Source: Pirellulaceae bacterium
GTDB taxonomy: Bacteria > Planctomycetota > Planctomycetia > Pirellulales > Pirellulaceae
Assembly: GCA_028280445.1 (NCBI GenBank)
Contig: JANQLU010000098.1
Location: forward strand, 1-64,000
Direction of reading: 5' to 3'
DNA: 64,000 nt
The notes beneath the pieces are model-generated. The model worked only from the letters and a program-made list of their open reading frames with translations, ran no database searches and was not told where the DNA came from. The position numbers were made by a program, and so were the translations under genes. Shown piece after piece: positions 1 through 7,160 of the stretch; the first letter of the stretch is position 1, and each line of letters starts with the position of its first letter.

Positions 1-1
1 T

Positions 2-2320
2 GCCTATGACGCCATGGGACGACCCGAGCGTCACACCGATCAACTGGGTGACACCGTAACCTTTAACTACGATCTTCTAGGTCGCATGCACCAGCGCGAT
101 TACAGAACCAAAGCCAACAGTCCATCGGGAACCATTGCCGACAGCGATACATTTACATTCGACGCGATGGGACGTGTTTTGACGGCCGAAAAAGGTCGTT
201 ACAACAACGAGGTCACTTTGGCCTATGACATCGCCGGTCGTTTGAAGTCCGAATCGTTGGAAGTCTCCGGCAAGACTTACACGACAACACGCCAGTACAA
301 CAATCTTGGGCAGCTGACCAAGCTGACTTATCCCAGCGGTAAAATCGTTGAGCGATCCTACACCGATCGAGGCCGATTGTATCAAGTCAAATACGACAGC
401 AATGTGGTCGACACCCGCACCTACGACGTTGGCAACCGCTTGAGTTCCGTAACCTACGGCAACAGCCTGGTGACCAACATCAGCTACCGCACCAGCGGCA
501 GCAACAAAGACAATCTCATCAGCCAGGTCGCCTGTACCGGTGTTGGAACCTACGCCTATTCCTACGACGCCAACAAAAACAAGACCAAGGAAACCATTAC
601 CGGCAATCCAATCACCGGTTACAGTTTCGACACCACCGTCGGTACGGACCCCGACGGCTACGACGACAATGATCGACTGACCTACTGGAAACGTTCGGAC
701 AACAACAAGACCCAATCCTGGACTCTATCAGCCGTCGCCGACTGGACCAGTTTCACCGAAAATGGCACTGCCACCAGTCGTACTCACGGCAACACCCACG
801 AAATCACCTCGATCGGTTCTTCTTCGTTGACCTACGATCTCAAAGGCAACCTCACGGGAGACACCATTCGCGGCAACACCTACGCCTGGGATTTCGACAA
901 CCAGATGTCAGCAGTCGACACCAACGGTGACTCGACCCCTGACATCCAATTCGAATACGACGCCTTTGGCCGCCGCGTCAAAAAAGGCACTACCGTCTTC
1001 GCCTACTCGGGCGCGCAAGTCATTGGTGAATACACCAGCGGTGCCGTCCCCACCTCGCCAAGTGAACAATTCGTTTACGGCTCCTATATTGATGAACCGA
1101 TTATCAAAGACGGAACCGGTGGAATACTGTACTACCATCGCAACAAACAATACTCCGTCACAGCGTTGTCCAACTCATCAGGCAGTGTCGTCGAACGTTA
1201 CGCCTACTCGGCGTTTGGAGAACTGCAGATTTTTGATGGTGCTGGCGTAACACGCACTAGCACTAACTACAACAATCACTACACCTTCACCAGCCGTCGC
1301 TTCGACAGCGAAACAGAAATCTACTACTTCCGCGCTCGTTACTACGACGCAGAAAAGGGAAGATTCATCGGTCGTGATCCAATGGGCTACATCGATGGTA
1401 TGTCGATGTATCGCGGATATTTTGGAATCAAAGGAATGGACCCCTTTGGACAGGACATCATTTGGCACCCTGAGGAAGATGACAGTTCATTCGATGTACC
1501 TGATCCATCTGCTCCTTTGCCTTTAAAAGACTGGGAAACCGTCCGGCCTGTCGACATTCTTCCAACAGCTGTCTTGCCTGGGCGATACGGTCCGTTTGGA
1601 GGCAGAAAAAACGTCACGATAATTGGAGGCGATAAGGGATTGCTAGATGTATGGAATCCAATTGGCGACGTCAACGACGGAGTTCAAGGGCTTTGGGTTG
1701 CTGCAACCGACGGTGGATTAACACTGCCTGAAAGAGCAACGCTTGCGGGTTTGAGTGGTTTCGCGCTGATCGGTGGAGCAACAGACGTTGTAGATGTTGT
1801 TCCTGACCCAACAGACATACCGCAGGCTGTTGCAAGGAAAGCGCTAAAGAAAGAGAGAAAAAAGCGTGCGTTGAAACTGAAAAAAGCAAAGGAAAAAAAG
1901 GCAAAAGAAGCAGCTCGGAGAGCAAAAAAGAAAAAAAATACCAAAAGCAAGAAGAAAGAACCTGTTACGAAAGTTCAAAAACCAAATGGTTTACCAGATG
2001 ATGCATTAGTCGTCAGAGGTGGCTTGAATCGACCAGAAGATATTGCTCGTGGAACGGGAACTCACCCTTCCGGTGTAACAGGCGTTTCGGTCGAAAGCGG
2101 TGCCGGGAAAACGGTCGGAGAATTGACGTCTGGACCTCCGCCAATTCCTAACGGCAAGGTTGGTGTAACAACCGTCGGTGATGTTCGAGCTGCAGGCGGT
2201 GACGTCATTCCTACTTCCGGAATGCGCCCCAACCACGGTACGATGACGGGGCTGTCGCCGGAAACCGCCAGCGAACTCCTTCAGCCACCGGTCCAGAATC
2301 CAGCGAAGAGGAAGAAATGA
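2..2320 (+). CDS. RHS/YD-repeat polymorphic toxin, 3' part with variable C-terminal tip
   Basis: The frame is open from the first bases of the window, so the 5' end lies outside. About 480 residues of YD repeats (YDAMGR, YDLLGR, FDAMGR, YDIAGR) form the RHS shell that normally encloses a toxin. The RHS-associated core closes with YYFRARYYDAEKGRFIGRDP and DPFGQD near position 1455. Everything after that is the variable part: a Pro-rich stretch, a strongly Lys/Ala-rich linker (about 1835-1975), and a tip domain from about 1994 with VVRGG, HPSGVTG, TTVGDVRAAGGDV and PNHGTM. I do not recognise the tip as a named toxin family; the His near its end is a candidate active residue. The stop overlaps the next ATG (ATGA), which fits coupled toxin/immunity translation. 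The tip domain recurs in the next gene. Confidence 0.9.
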   Translation, partial: AYDAMGRPERHTDQLGDTVTFNYDLLGRMHQRDYRTKANSPSGTIADSDTFTFDAMGRVLTAEKGRYNNEVTLAYDIAGRLKSESLEVSGKTYTTTRQYNNLGQLTKLTYPSGKIVERSYTDRGRLYQVKYDSNVVDTRTYDVGNRLSSVTYGNSLVTNISYRTSGSNKDNLISQVACTGVGTYAYSYDANKNKTKETITGNPITGYSFDTTVGTDPDGYDDNDRLTYWKRSDNNKTQSWTLSAVADWTSFTENGTATSRTHGNTHEITSIGSSSLTYDLKGNLTGDTIRGNTYAWDFDNQMSAVDTNGDSTPDIQFEYDAFGRRVKKGTTVFAYSGAQVIGEYTSGAVPTSPSEQFVYGSYIDEPIIKDGTGGILYYHRNKQYSVTALSNSSGSVVERYAYSAFGELQIFDGAGVTRTSTNYNNHYTFTSRRFDSETEIYYFRARYYDAEKGRFIGRDPMGYIDGMSMYRGYFGIKGMDPFGQDIIWHPEEDDSSFDVPDPSAPLPLKDWETVRPVDILPTAVLPGRYGPFGGRKNVTIIGGDKGLLDVWNPIGDVNDGVQGLWVAATDGGLTLPERATLAGLSGFALIGGATDVVDVVPDPTDIPQAVARKALKKERKKRALKLKKAKEKKAKEAARRAKKKKNTKSKKKEPVTKVQKPNGLPDDALVVRGGLNRPEDIARGTGTHPSGVTGVSVESGAGKTVGELTSGPPPIPNGKVGVTTVGDVRAAGGDVIPTSGMRPNHGTMTGLSPETASELLQPPVQNPAKRKK

Positions 2321-3093
2321 CGATACTCCTCCGAGTCTACGTTGACTTTCACAATGCGGACAAAAAAGGTCGAATACGTCTTAATTGTGATGGAACGGTT
2401 GAAGACCTGGCGAAGTATGGAATTTCCTTGAGCGAAGGACTCGAACTGAAACTTTATATGGAAGAGGTTGAGACAATCGGTAAAGTGACATATTCGACTG
2501 ACGAAGACATTTGGGTTGCCGTTGTTGACTGGAACGCCATCAATATCGGGAGTCGGTTGTCGGATGATGCGATCGTAGTACGCGGTGGGAAACACGATCC
2601 AGCCATCATTAGCAAAAGCACGGCTGAACACCCATCAGGAGTCAAAGGAATTTCAGTTGTCAGTGCCGACGGAAAATCAGTTGAAGAACTATCAACTGCT
2701 GTGCCCCACCGAACAATCACGACTACGACCGTCGGTGCCGTTCGCAATTCAGGAGGAGATGTTGTTTTAACACAAGGCAAAAGCCCGTATCATGCGACAC
2801 TTCTGATTGACGATTCTGAGTTTACAGAATCCTTTTCGGCTAATCCAAGTGTCTATAGAGGCTTACCACGTGTTTTCGCAGACTTCAATAACACGACGAA
2901 ATACGGTCTCGTGCGTCTAAACACGAGAGGGGCGAAAGCAGATTTTCAATCAAACAATATCAACTTGCATGATGGTTTGGAAATTGAATTGTACGACTTA
3001 GACGAATTCGAAGTTGCGGCAAAAGTTGTGAAAGACAAAACGGAAGGATGGGTGGCCAAAATTGACTGGGATAATTTGACGGGAAAGAAATAA
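2317..3093 (+). CDS. Candidate immunity protein with a displaced toxin tip between two immunity domains
   Basis: Three parts are visible in this 258-residue protein. Residues 1-78 and 183-258 are related to each other: both share an (V/A)DF.N....G..RLN start, then GLE..LY and a W.A.(V/I)DW end. Residues about 82-170 match the tip of the preceding RHS protein (DDA(L/I)VVRGG, HPSGV.G(V/I)SV.S, TTVG.VR..GGDV, then P.HGT or P.HAT). The ATG overlaps the RHS stop by four bases, the usual place for the immunity gene. The simplest reading is immunity domain, orphan toxin tip, second immunity domain, joined into one frame by recombination. Whether the inner tip is active or silenced by its flanks cannot be told from sequence. 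The domain duplication is direct observation; the immunity role is inferred from position. Confidence 0.75.
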   Translation: MTILLRVYVDFHNADKKGRIRLNCDGTVEDLAKYGISLSEGLELKLYMEEVETIGKVTYSTDEDIWVAVVDWNAINIGSRLSDDAIVVRGGKHDPAIISKSTAEHPSGVKGISVVSADGKSVEELSTAVPHRTITTTTVGAVRNSGGDVVLTQGKSPYHATLLIDDSEFTESFSANPSVYRGLPRVFADFNNTTKYGLVRLNTRGAKADFQSNNINLHDGLEIELYDLDEFEVAAKVVKDKTEGWVAKIDWDNLTGKK

Positions 3094-3133
3094 CAGATTT
3101 GAAGAAGAAAAGAAAAAAGTGATACTCTGTAAA

Positions 3134-3358
3134 ATGAAACGCGTACAAGTATTTAAGGCAATGGAGAACGGCAAATGTAAAGCCTGACATCTAGAACGCA
3201 GGCATATTCAGGAGTTTATAGACAAAAGGTTAGCTGGCCTTGATGAAGATAAACAAGACCCCACAGACTGGAAATTAGTTGCCGAAGATGAATACGTTTA
3301 CGAAGTAGATGGTAGACTTCACAATTCGCCTAAGCTTTTTTCTTCTTTGATTTGTTGA
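3134..3358 (+). pseudogene. Possible broken small gene with one in-frame TGA
   Basis: An ATG at 3134 opens a 17-codon frame that meets TGA at 3185. The same frame then continues open for 56 more codons with a charged, protein-like composition (for example IQEFIDKRLAGLDEDK and DWKLVAEDEYVYEVDG) before a TGA at 3356. A single TGG-to-TGA change would explain the break. It lies between two immunity-like genes, where such remnants are expected. No family is recognised and no clear ribosome binding site is seen, so it may also be chance. Confidence 0.3.
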
Positions 3359-3402
3359 AGAAATCCCAGATCATGCATTTGAAGATTTTGGAGGTTAGGT
3401 AA

Positions 3403-3822
3403 ATGAAGCCTTTTCTCGGTACGCAAGCTGAAATCAAGGTAGGCGAGCCGATCGTTTTGGAATCCGATGTGCCAAGTGGTGAACGCGGTGTTGTGTTTGA
3501 AGATAACGGAGATACGGGCTATTTTTACGCGCGTGATTATCGGATTGAAGACAAGTTTTTTGTTGACGCAATGCACATCTATTCGGTGGAGGCGGTTGTT
3601 GACGCCGATCGCCCATCATCCCTTCGGATTATTTGGTCTCAGGATTTTTCAAAATTCGCGTTGCTAATCAACGACTCACCGCATGGAATCTTCGACTTCG
3701 TGAACAAGGTTGGTTATTGTCAAGACAAATTCCCAGAGCCAGCCCCTAAAACTGGTTGGCAGCGCATGGGTTGGTCATCCGAGTTGAAGGAATGGTTTTA
3801 TCCTACTGACAGACAAAGCTGA
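3403..3822 (+). CDS. DUF2251-like protein, candidate immunity protein
   Basis: This is a 139-residue acidic soluble protein with no signal peptide. VVFEDNGDTGYFYARD, DAMHIYSVEAV.D, IIWSQDFSKFALLIND and FDFVNKVGYCQDKFP resemble what I remember of the DUF2251 family, whose function is unknown. The ATG is preceded by GGAGG at 3390-3394, a good ribosome binding site with 8 bases of spacing. Its place in the row of immunity-like genes behind an RHS toxin suggests protection against an RHS tip that is no longer next to it. The family call is from memory of conserved motifs; the role is inferred. Confidence 0.65.
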   Translation: MKPFLGTQAEIKVGEPIVLESDVPSGERGVVFEDNGDTGYFYARDYRIEDKFFVDAMHIYSVEAVVDADRPSSLRIIWSQDFSKFALLINDSPHGIFDFVNKVGYCQDKFPEPAPKTGWQRMGWSSELKEWFYPTDRQS

Positions 3823-3958
3823 AAAAGGCCAAGGTCCTAAAATTGACGCCCAAAAAATGATGGGTACGGTGGATACGCTTAACATGTATTCAAAGTCAAG
3901 TTTTGGTCAAACTTTGACTTCAATTCTTTTTTTGAAGCTTGGGGATTTTTGTGTTTAG
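3818..3958 (+). other. Open frame after the DUF2251 gene, possible toxin-tip remnant
   Basis: A frame overlapping the end of the DUF2251 gene stays open to a TAG at 3956. It reads KAEKGQGPKIDAQKMMG and onward. It shares an EKGQ and an I.AQ.M with the toxin end at 4808-4963, but over such a short stretch this may be chance. The rest of 3823-4030 shows no gene I can support. Confidence 0.2.
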
Positions 3959-4027
3959 CCAAAACGATTGACAACTTGTTATAGATTTGAGGAGTGGTTT
4001 GGAAGGGGATCTGCGAAAAAAAGCTGG

Positions 4028-4097
4028 GGAGTTTCAATTCCAACGTATCGCCCACATATATTGAATGAACGCTAGTCGCCAAATCGCATTTAGTTAA
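4028..4097 (+). pseudogene. Decayed toxin-tip end A
   Basis: The last codons before TAA at 4095-4097 read MNASRQIAFS. They match the end of the frame at 4808-4963 (MSSSREIALI) both as protein and as DNA. Upstream, SIPTYR in another frame matches STPTSR of that copy. About ten bases appear to be missing between the two parts, which shifts the frame. This looks like a broken second copy of the same toxin end. The immunity-like gene at 4100/4135 follows directly. Confidence 0.45.
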
Positions 4098-4099
4098 TT

Positions 4100-4414
4100 T
4101 TGGAATTCGCCTATCCTTTTTTCCTTCTCACCACATGGAGAAAATTTTTTTTGAACCCAAAAAGAAAAAATAATGGTCAGTTGACATTTGAATGGTGTGA
4201 AGAACACGAGCGACTAGACATACATGTTGATGCCGCTGGGCTTCAACGACTTATTTCGTATCTCGAGAAATTTCGTGATTGTAGAGAAAATGAGCATTCA
4301 CATTTCATGACTGAAGAATGGGGAAGTTCTGAGTTGTCAGGTGAGCCTTTCAATTCAGATTGCAGATTAATACACCATGTCAAATTTATGTTTTGGCACG
4401 ATAATGAGAAGTAA
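4100..4414 (+). CDS. Imm32-like immunity protein, start uncertain, possible frameshift
   Basis: The body (LDIHVDAAGLQRLISYLEKF, then HSHFMTEEWGSSELS) resembles the Imm32 immunity family. Read from TTG at 4100, two bases after the stop of toxin end A, the protein has 104 residues and a hydrophobic start. A more family-like start, ATG at 4135 giving MEKIFFEPKKK, lies in another frame and stops at 4171. Removing one A from the six-A run at 4165-4170 would join MEKIFFEP to NNGQLTFEWCEE. So the gene is either translated from TTG 4100 or 4151, or it is broken or slipped in an A-run. There is no Shine-Dalgarno; the leader is pyrimidine-rich and matches the leader of the gene at 5012. Confidence 0.6.
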   Translation: MEFAYPFFLLTTWRKFFLNPKRKNNGQLTFEWCEEHERLDIHVDAAGLQRLISYLEKFRDCRENEHSHFMTEEWGSSELSGEPFNSDCRLIHHVKFMFWHDNEK

Positions 4415-4429
4415 AAGTTAGGAGTATAG

Positions 4430-4543
4430 TTGCTACATAGCCTTTCTTGTTCTCACCACTGCAACAGGGGTGATTTACCGGATTTTAATAACGTAATCAA
4501 ACAAGGATCTCCGAATGTCTATCATCCGCATGGAGGTGGCTAG
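4430..4543 (+). pseudogene. Toxin-tip end C, overlapping the next gene start
   Basis: A short open frame ends GDLPDFNNVIKQGSPNVYHP followed by HGGG and TAG at 4541-4543. The last base of the stop is the first base of the GTG start of the following gene. The GGAGG inside its final Gly codons (4532-4536) would serve as that gene's ribosome binding site. The layout is that of a toxin end directly coupled to its immunity gene, with the rest of the toxin missing. The toxin identity is inferred from layout only. Confidence 0.4.
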
Positions 4544-4788
4544 TGAGTGGCAAAAAACTACGACCAGGGGAAATAGTTACAGCCCAGGCAGTCAGAATTG
4601 AGAACTATGGTGTCTTCTTTGACTATGACAATGGCACCAACATCTTGGTATTGATTACGGAAATGACGCAGGGAGTTTTTGGACATCCTTCTGAGGTAAT
4701 CAGTTTAGGCAATGAAGCAAAGCTAAAAATACTCAGATACAATGAGGAAAATGACGGATATGCTGCAACAATGTTGATTGAAGAATAG
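4543..4788 (+). CDS. Small single S1-like (OB-fold) protein, candidate immunity protein
   Basis: The 81-residue protein is almost entirely one S1-like RNA-binding domain: PGEIVTAQAVRIENYGVFFD, then LVLITEM, then GNEAKLKILRYNEENDGY. S1 domains normally occur as parts of ribosomal protein S1, PNPase or RNase E, not as such a short protein. GTG start at 4543, with GGAGG six bases upstream and an overlapping upstream stop, places it as the immunity partner of toxin end C. If that is right, the toxin may act on RNA or translation, which is inference. The alternative is an unrelated small RNA-binding protein. Confidence 0.6.
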   Translation: MSGKKLRPGEIVTAQAVRIENYGVFFDYDNGTNILVLITEMTQGVFGHPSEVISLGNEAKLKILRYNEENDGYAATMLIEE

Positions 4789-4807
4789 GATTGCGACACC
4801 AAATTGA

Positions 4808-4963
4808 ACTTTGCAAAATACTCAAGGAAAAAATCAGCGAAAAAGGATCAGCGTACATAAGAAGATTGGCGAAAAGGGACAGCCGAGTTCAACTCCGACT
4901 TCTCGTCATGTTGGTATTAACGCCCAGGTAATGAGCAGTAGTCGCGAAATTGCATTGATTTAA
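4808..4963 (+). pseudogene. Toxin-tip end B
   Basis: The frame is open from 4808 to TAA at 4961-4963. It has a basic start and ends KIGEKGQPSSTPTSRHVGIN then AQVMSSSREIALI. The final 30 bases plus the following leader match toxin end A at 4065-4134. No start codon or ribosome binding site is evident, so it is most likely the cut-off 3' end of a displaced toxin tip. The immunity-like gene at 5012 follows after 48 bases. Confidence 0.45.
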
Positions 4964-5011
4964 TTTTTGAATTTCGCCTTTCCTTTTTCTTCTTTTCTTC
5001 TCACACATCAA

Positions 5012-5350
5012 ATGAGTACGATTACCAGCGACATCATTGAAGAACTACACGGCGATTTGATCAGCCATGGTTGGCTTGCCCAAGCCATTAGGCTGGATGG
5101 TGAAACTAGCCACCCTCCGCAGGCACGAATAACGAATGTACTCTCTGAGCTTTTAGCTACAGGACAAGTGGAAATTGGTCTAACACACCAAACCAAACCC
5201 GATTATCTAGAGTTCGTCGCGTGGAACGGGACAACTGAGGAAAAAGTCGACAGGGCAATGAAAGCTGTGGCTTCGGCAAACGGGCCGGACAAGGAGTTCG
5301 CATATTGGTTATGCTTGCGAGAAAATGTTGATCGCTTTGAAGATGCCTAA
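5012..5350 (+). CDS. Small hypothetical protein, candidate immunity protein
   Basis: This is a 112-residue soluble protein (from MSTITSDIIEELHGD to RENVDRFEDA) rich in acidic residues and without a signal peptide; I recognise no family. A winged-helix-like first half is possible (IIEELHGDLISHGW, ARITNVLSELLATGQVEIG). I chose ATG 5012 because the bases before it repeat the leader of the Imm32-like gene. An in-frame TTG at 4967 would add 15 residues that also match that gene's leader (FA.PF..FLLT), so the longer form cannot be excluded. It is the last gene of the toxin/immunity row. Confidence 0.6.
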   Translation: MSTITSDIIEELHGDLISHGWLAQAIRLDGETSHPPQARITNVLSELLATGQVEIGLTHQTKPDYLEFVAWNGTTEEKVDRAMKAVASANGPDKEFAYWLCLRENVDRFEDA

Positions 5351-5462
5351 TAGCCGAGCAATCATTTTTCTTCTCCTTCGCAGTGGTTGTGTTGGGTTGC
5401 CATTTTTTCTGTGAACATTCGACTCAGGAGCGCGCTTTATATTTGCGTTGATTGAGTCTACA

Positions 5463-5521
5463 AGCACGAAGTGCCAGCGAGTGGTTTGACCGAACAAAAC
5501 CACTCGCTGGCGCTTCGTGCT
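5463..5521. repeat. Type A palindromic repeat, copy 1
   Basis: Two arms of about 25 bases, the left reading AGCACGAAGTGCCAGCGAGT and onward, pair around a 9-base loop. Other copies lie at 38705-38762, 61871-61900 (half) and 63426-63480 (right arm damaged). Confidence 0.85.
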
Positions 5522-5725
5522 CGTATCAAGGAGTTTGGTCGGGCGCGAGCCATGGCGCTTCGTACTCGTATCAGTCGAAGATGATTGACGCAAAAACGGA
5601 TTTCAAAAAACCGACTAAATCTCCTCACCTGCGTCGCAACTTGGAGCACCACACACCGGGCGCTGTCGGCAGGTTGAAATAGCCCAACTTTAAGCGAAGT
5701 TTTTGGCTGGATCTTTTGCCATTAC

Positions 5726-5740
5726 GCGACAAATTGTCGC
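5726..5740. promoter_or_regulatory. Short inverted repeat upstream of the oxidase operon
   Basis: GCGACAA and TTGTCGC form a perfect 7-base inverted repeat with one central base, 70 bases before the first oxidase gene. It could be an operator, but no matching site was seen elsewhere. Confidence 0.3.
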
Positions 5741-5810
5741 AAAGGGTTATCAGTAAATTGCTTCTTCGGGCACAATAATAGTTAATAAATGATGAAACGG
5801 ACTAATATCT

Positions 5811-7145
5811 ATGCGGTGCCGAAATACAAAACTTGTCTGCATGTCCTCGCTAGTTCTGTGGGGCGCTTTCATGTTGGCTGGCTGCGCGCCTGATGCTGAA
5901 TTTCGCATCAACGCTGTTCAGCTACGTGCTCAAGAAAAAATAGAACTAGAAACCGGTAAACACTACGACGAAGTACATCTGCGCGACATCGGTAATTTGC
6001 TAACCGCTATGTATGGCACACCTGACGATCCGCATTTTCCACAGATCAGCGAAGACTATGACAATTTGATCAGTTTGGAAAATCTCAAAATGGCGGCAGG
6101 TCCGGTCAGCAGCGACCGCGAAGGAACGCCTGTTGGTCTGTTTCGAGAACACTGCGCCAATTGTCATGGAATCACTGGCGATGGAGCGGGTCCGTCTGCG
6201 GCACTTTTAAATCCCTATCCGCGTGATTTCCGCTTGGGCAAATTCAAATTTAAACAGACCAAGGTCAACAAACCCCCGCGCGACGAAGATCTGCGCCGCA
6301 TTATCCGCAACGGCATTCCCGGTACATCGATGGCTTCGTTCCGAACACTCAGCGATGCCGAAGTCGACGCATTGGTTGACTACGTTAAATACCTGGCGAT
6401 TCGAGGACAAACCGAGCGTGGACTCATCAAACTGTTAGCCGACCTCGACGACGGCCAGCGGTTGATTGATTTCGACTATCCCGGAAAACCCAAAACGACA
6501 TCTGCAGATCCAAAATCTGCCAGTGCCAATTCCAACCGTTCGACACCGACTTCATCCGGCCCACAAGAAAACCAGGAGTCCGATGACGCCCCCAAGATGG
6601 ATGAAAAGCGTGAAGAGCAATTGGACAACGTGGTTAACGAAGTTTTGTTTGATTTGTTCGATTCATGGCTGGAACCCAAATCGATCAACATTCCCGTCGC
6701 ACCGGCTGCTTTCGACCCAAAACACGCCGATCATCAGAAACTGATTGAACAAGGACGCAAGTTGTTTTTTGGCAAAGCCAATTGTTTGCAGTGTCATGGC
6801 AACACCGGCTTGGGCGACGGCGGCCAGATCAACTACGACGATTGGACAACATCGTGGACCAAGGATACCGGTGTCAACTTGCAAGACAAATCGACTTTCC
6901 AGGAGTTTCTGGACCTCGGTGCGTTGCCACCGCGACAGCTAAGACCGCGAAATTTGCGTCTCGGCGTTTTTCGCGGCGGCAATTTTCCGACGGACATTTT
7001 TCACCGCGTCAGTGAAGGGATCGAAGGCACACCAATGCCGGCCACGCTGACTTTGACGCCCGAGGAAAAATGGGCCCTTGTCGCGTATGTGATGAACATG
7101 CCGTACGAAGATCACAACGACAACAACAAACAGAAATCACCGTAG
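5811..7145 (+). CDS. Dihaem cytochrome c lipoprotein of the oxidase operon
   Basis: A signal peptide with lipobox LAGC (Cys25) predicts a membrane-anchored periplasmic protein. Two haem c sites are present: CANCHG (C115, C118, H119) and CLQCHG (C325, C328, H329). GTSMASF and GTPMPA supply likely distal Met ligands. A linker rich in Ser, Pro and Thr separates the two cytochrome domains (about residues 225-265). Sixteen bases before coxB and at the head of the cluster, it probably passes electrons to the CuA site of the oxidase. It resembles the cytochromes found near alternative complex III in related bacteria, but no other complex III subunit is present here. The ATG at 5811 gives a good signal peptide; Met11 is an alternative. 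Confidence 0.85.
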   Translation: MRCRNTKLVCMSSLVLWGAFMLAGCAPDAEFRINAVQLRAQEKIELETGKHYDEVHLRDIGNLLTAMYGTPDDPHFPQISEDYDNLISLENLKMAAGPVSSDREGTPVGLFREHCANCHGITGDGAGPSAALLNPYPRDFRLGKFKFKQTKVNKPPRDEDLRRIIRNGIPGTSMASFRTLSDAEVDALVDYVKYLAIRGQTERGLIKLLADLDDGQRLIDFDYPGKPKTTSADPKSASANSNRSTPTSSGPQENQESDDAPKMDEKREEQLDNVVNEVLFDLFDSWLEPKSINIPVAPAAFDPKHADHQKLIEQGRKLFFGKANCLQCHGNTGLGDGGQINYDDWTTSWTKDTGVNLQDKSTFQEFLDLGALPPRQLRPRNLRLGVFRGGNFPTDIFHRVSEGIEGTPMPATLTLTPEEKWALVAYVMNMPYEDHNDNNKQKSP

Positions 7146-7160
7146 ATGGAGTGAAACGCC

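Larger units (their letters stand above)
5351..5810. other. Intergenic region before the oxidase operon
   Basis: It holds a type A palindromic repeat (5463-5521), a shorter echo of its right arm near 5550-5570, and a small inverted repeat at 5726-5740. No credible gene is seen. Confidence 0.6.

Noticed and set aside
5463..5521. CRISPR-like repeats
   Set aside because: The palindromes are single and scattered, with no regular spacers and no cas genes.
5811..7145. Part of an alternative complex III operon
   Set aside because: No other complex III subunit is in the window; upstream is an RHS locus.
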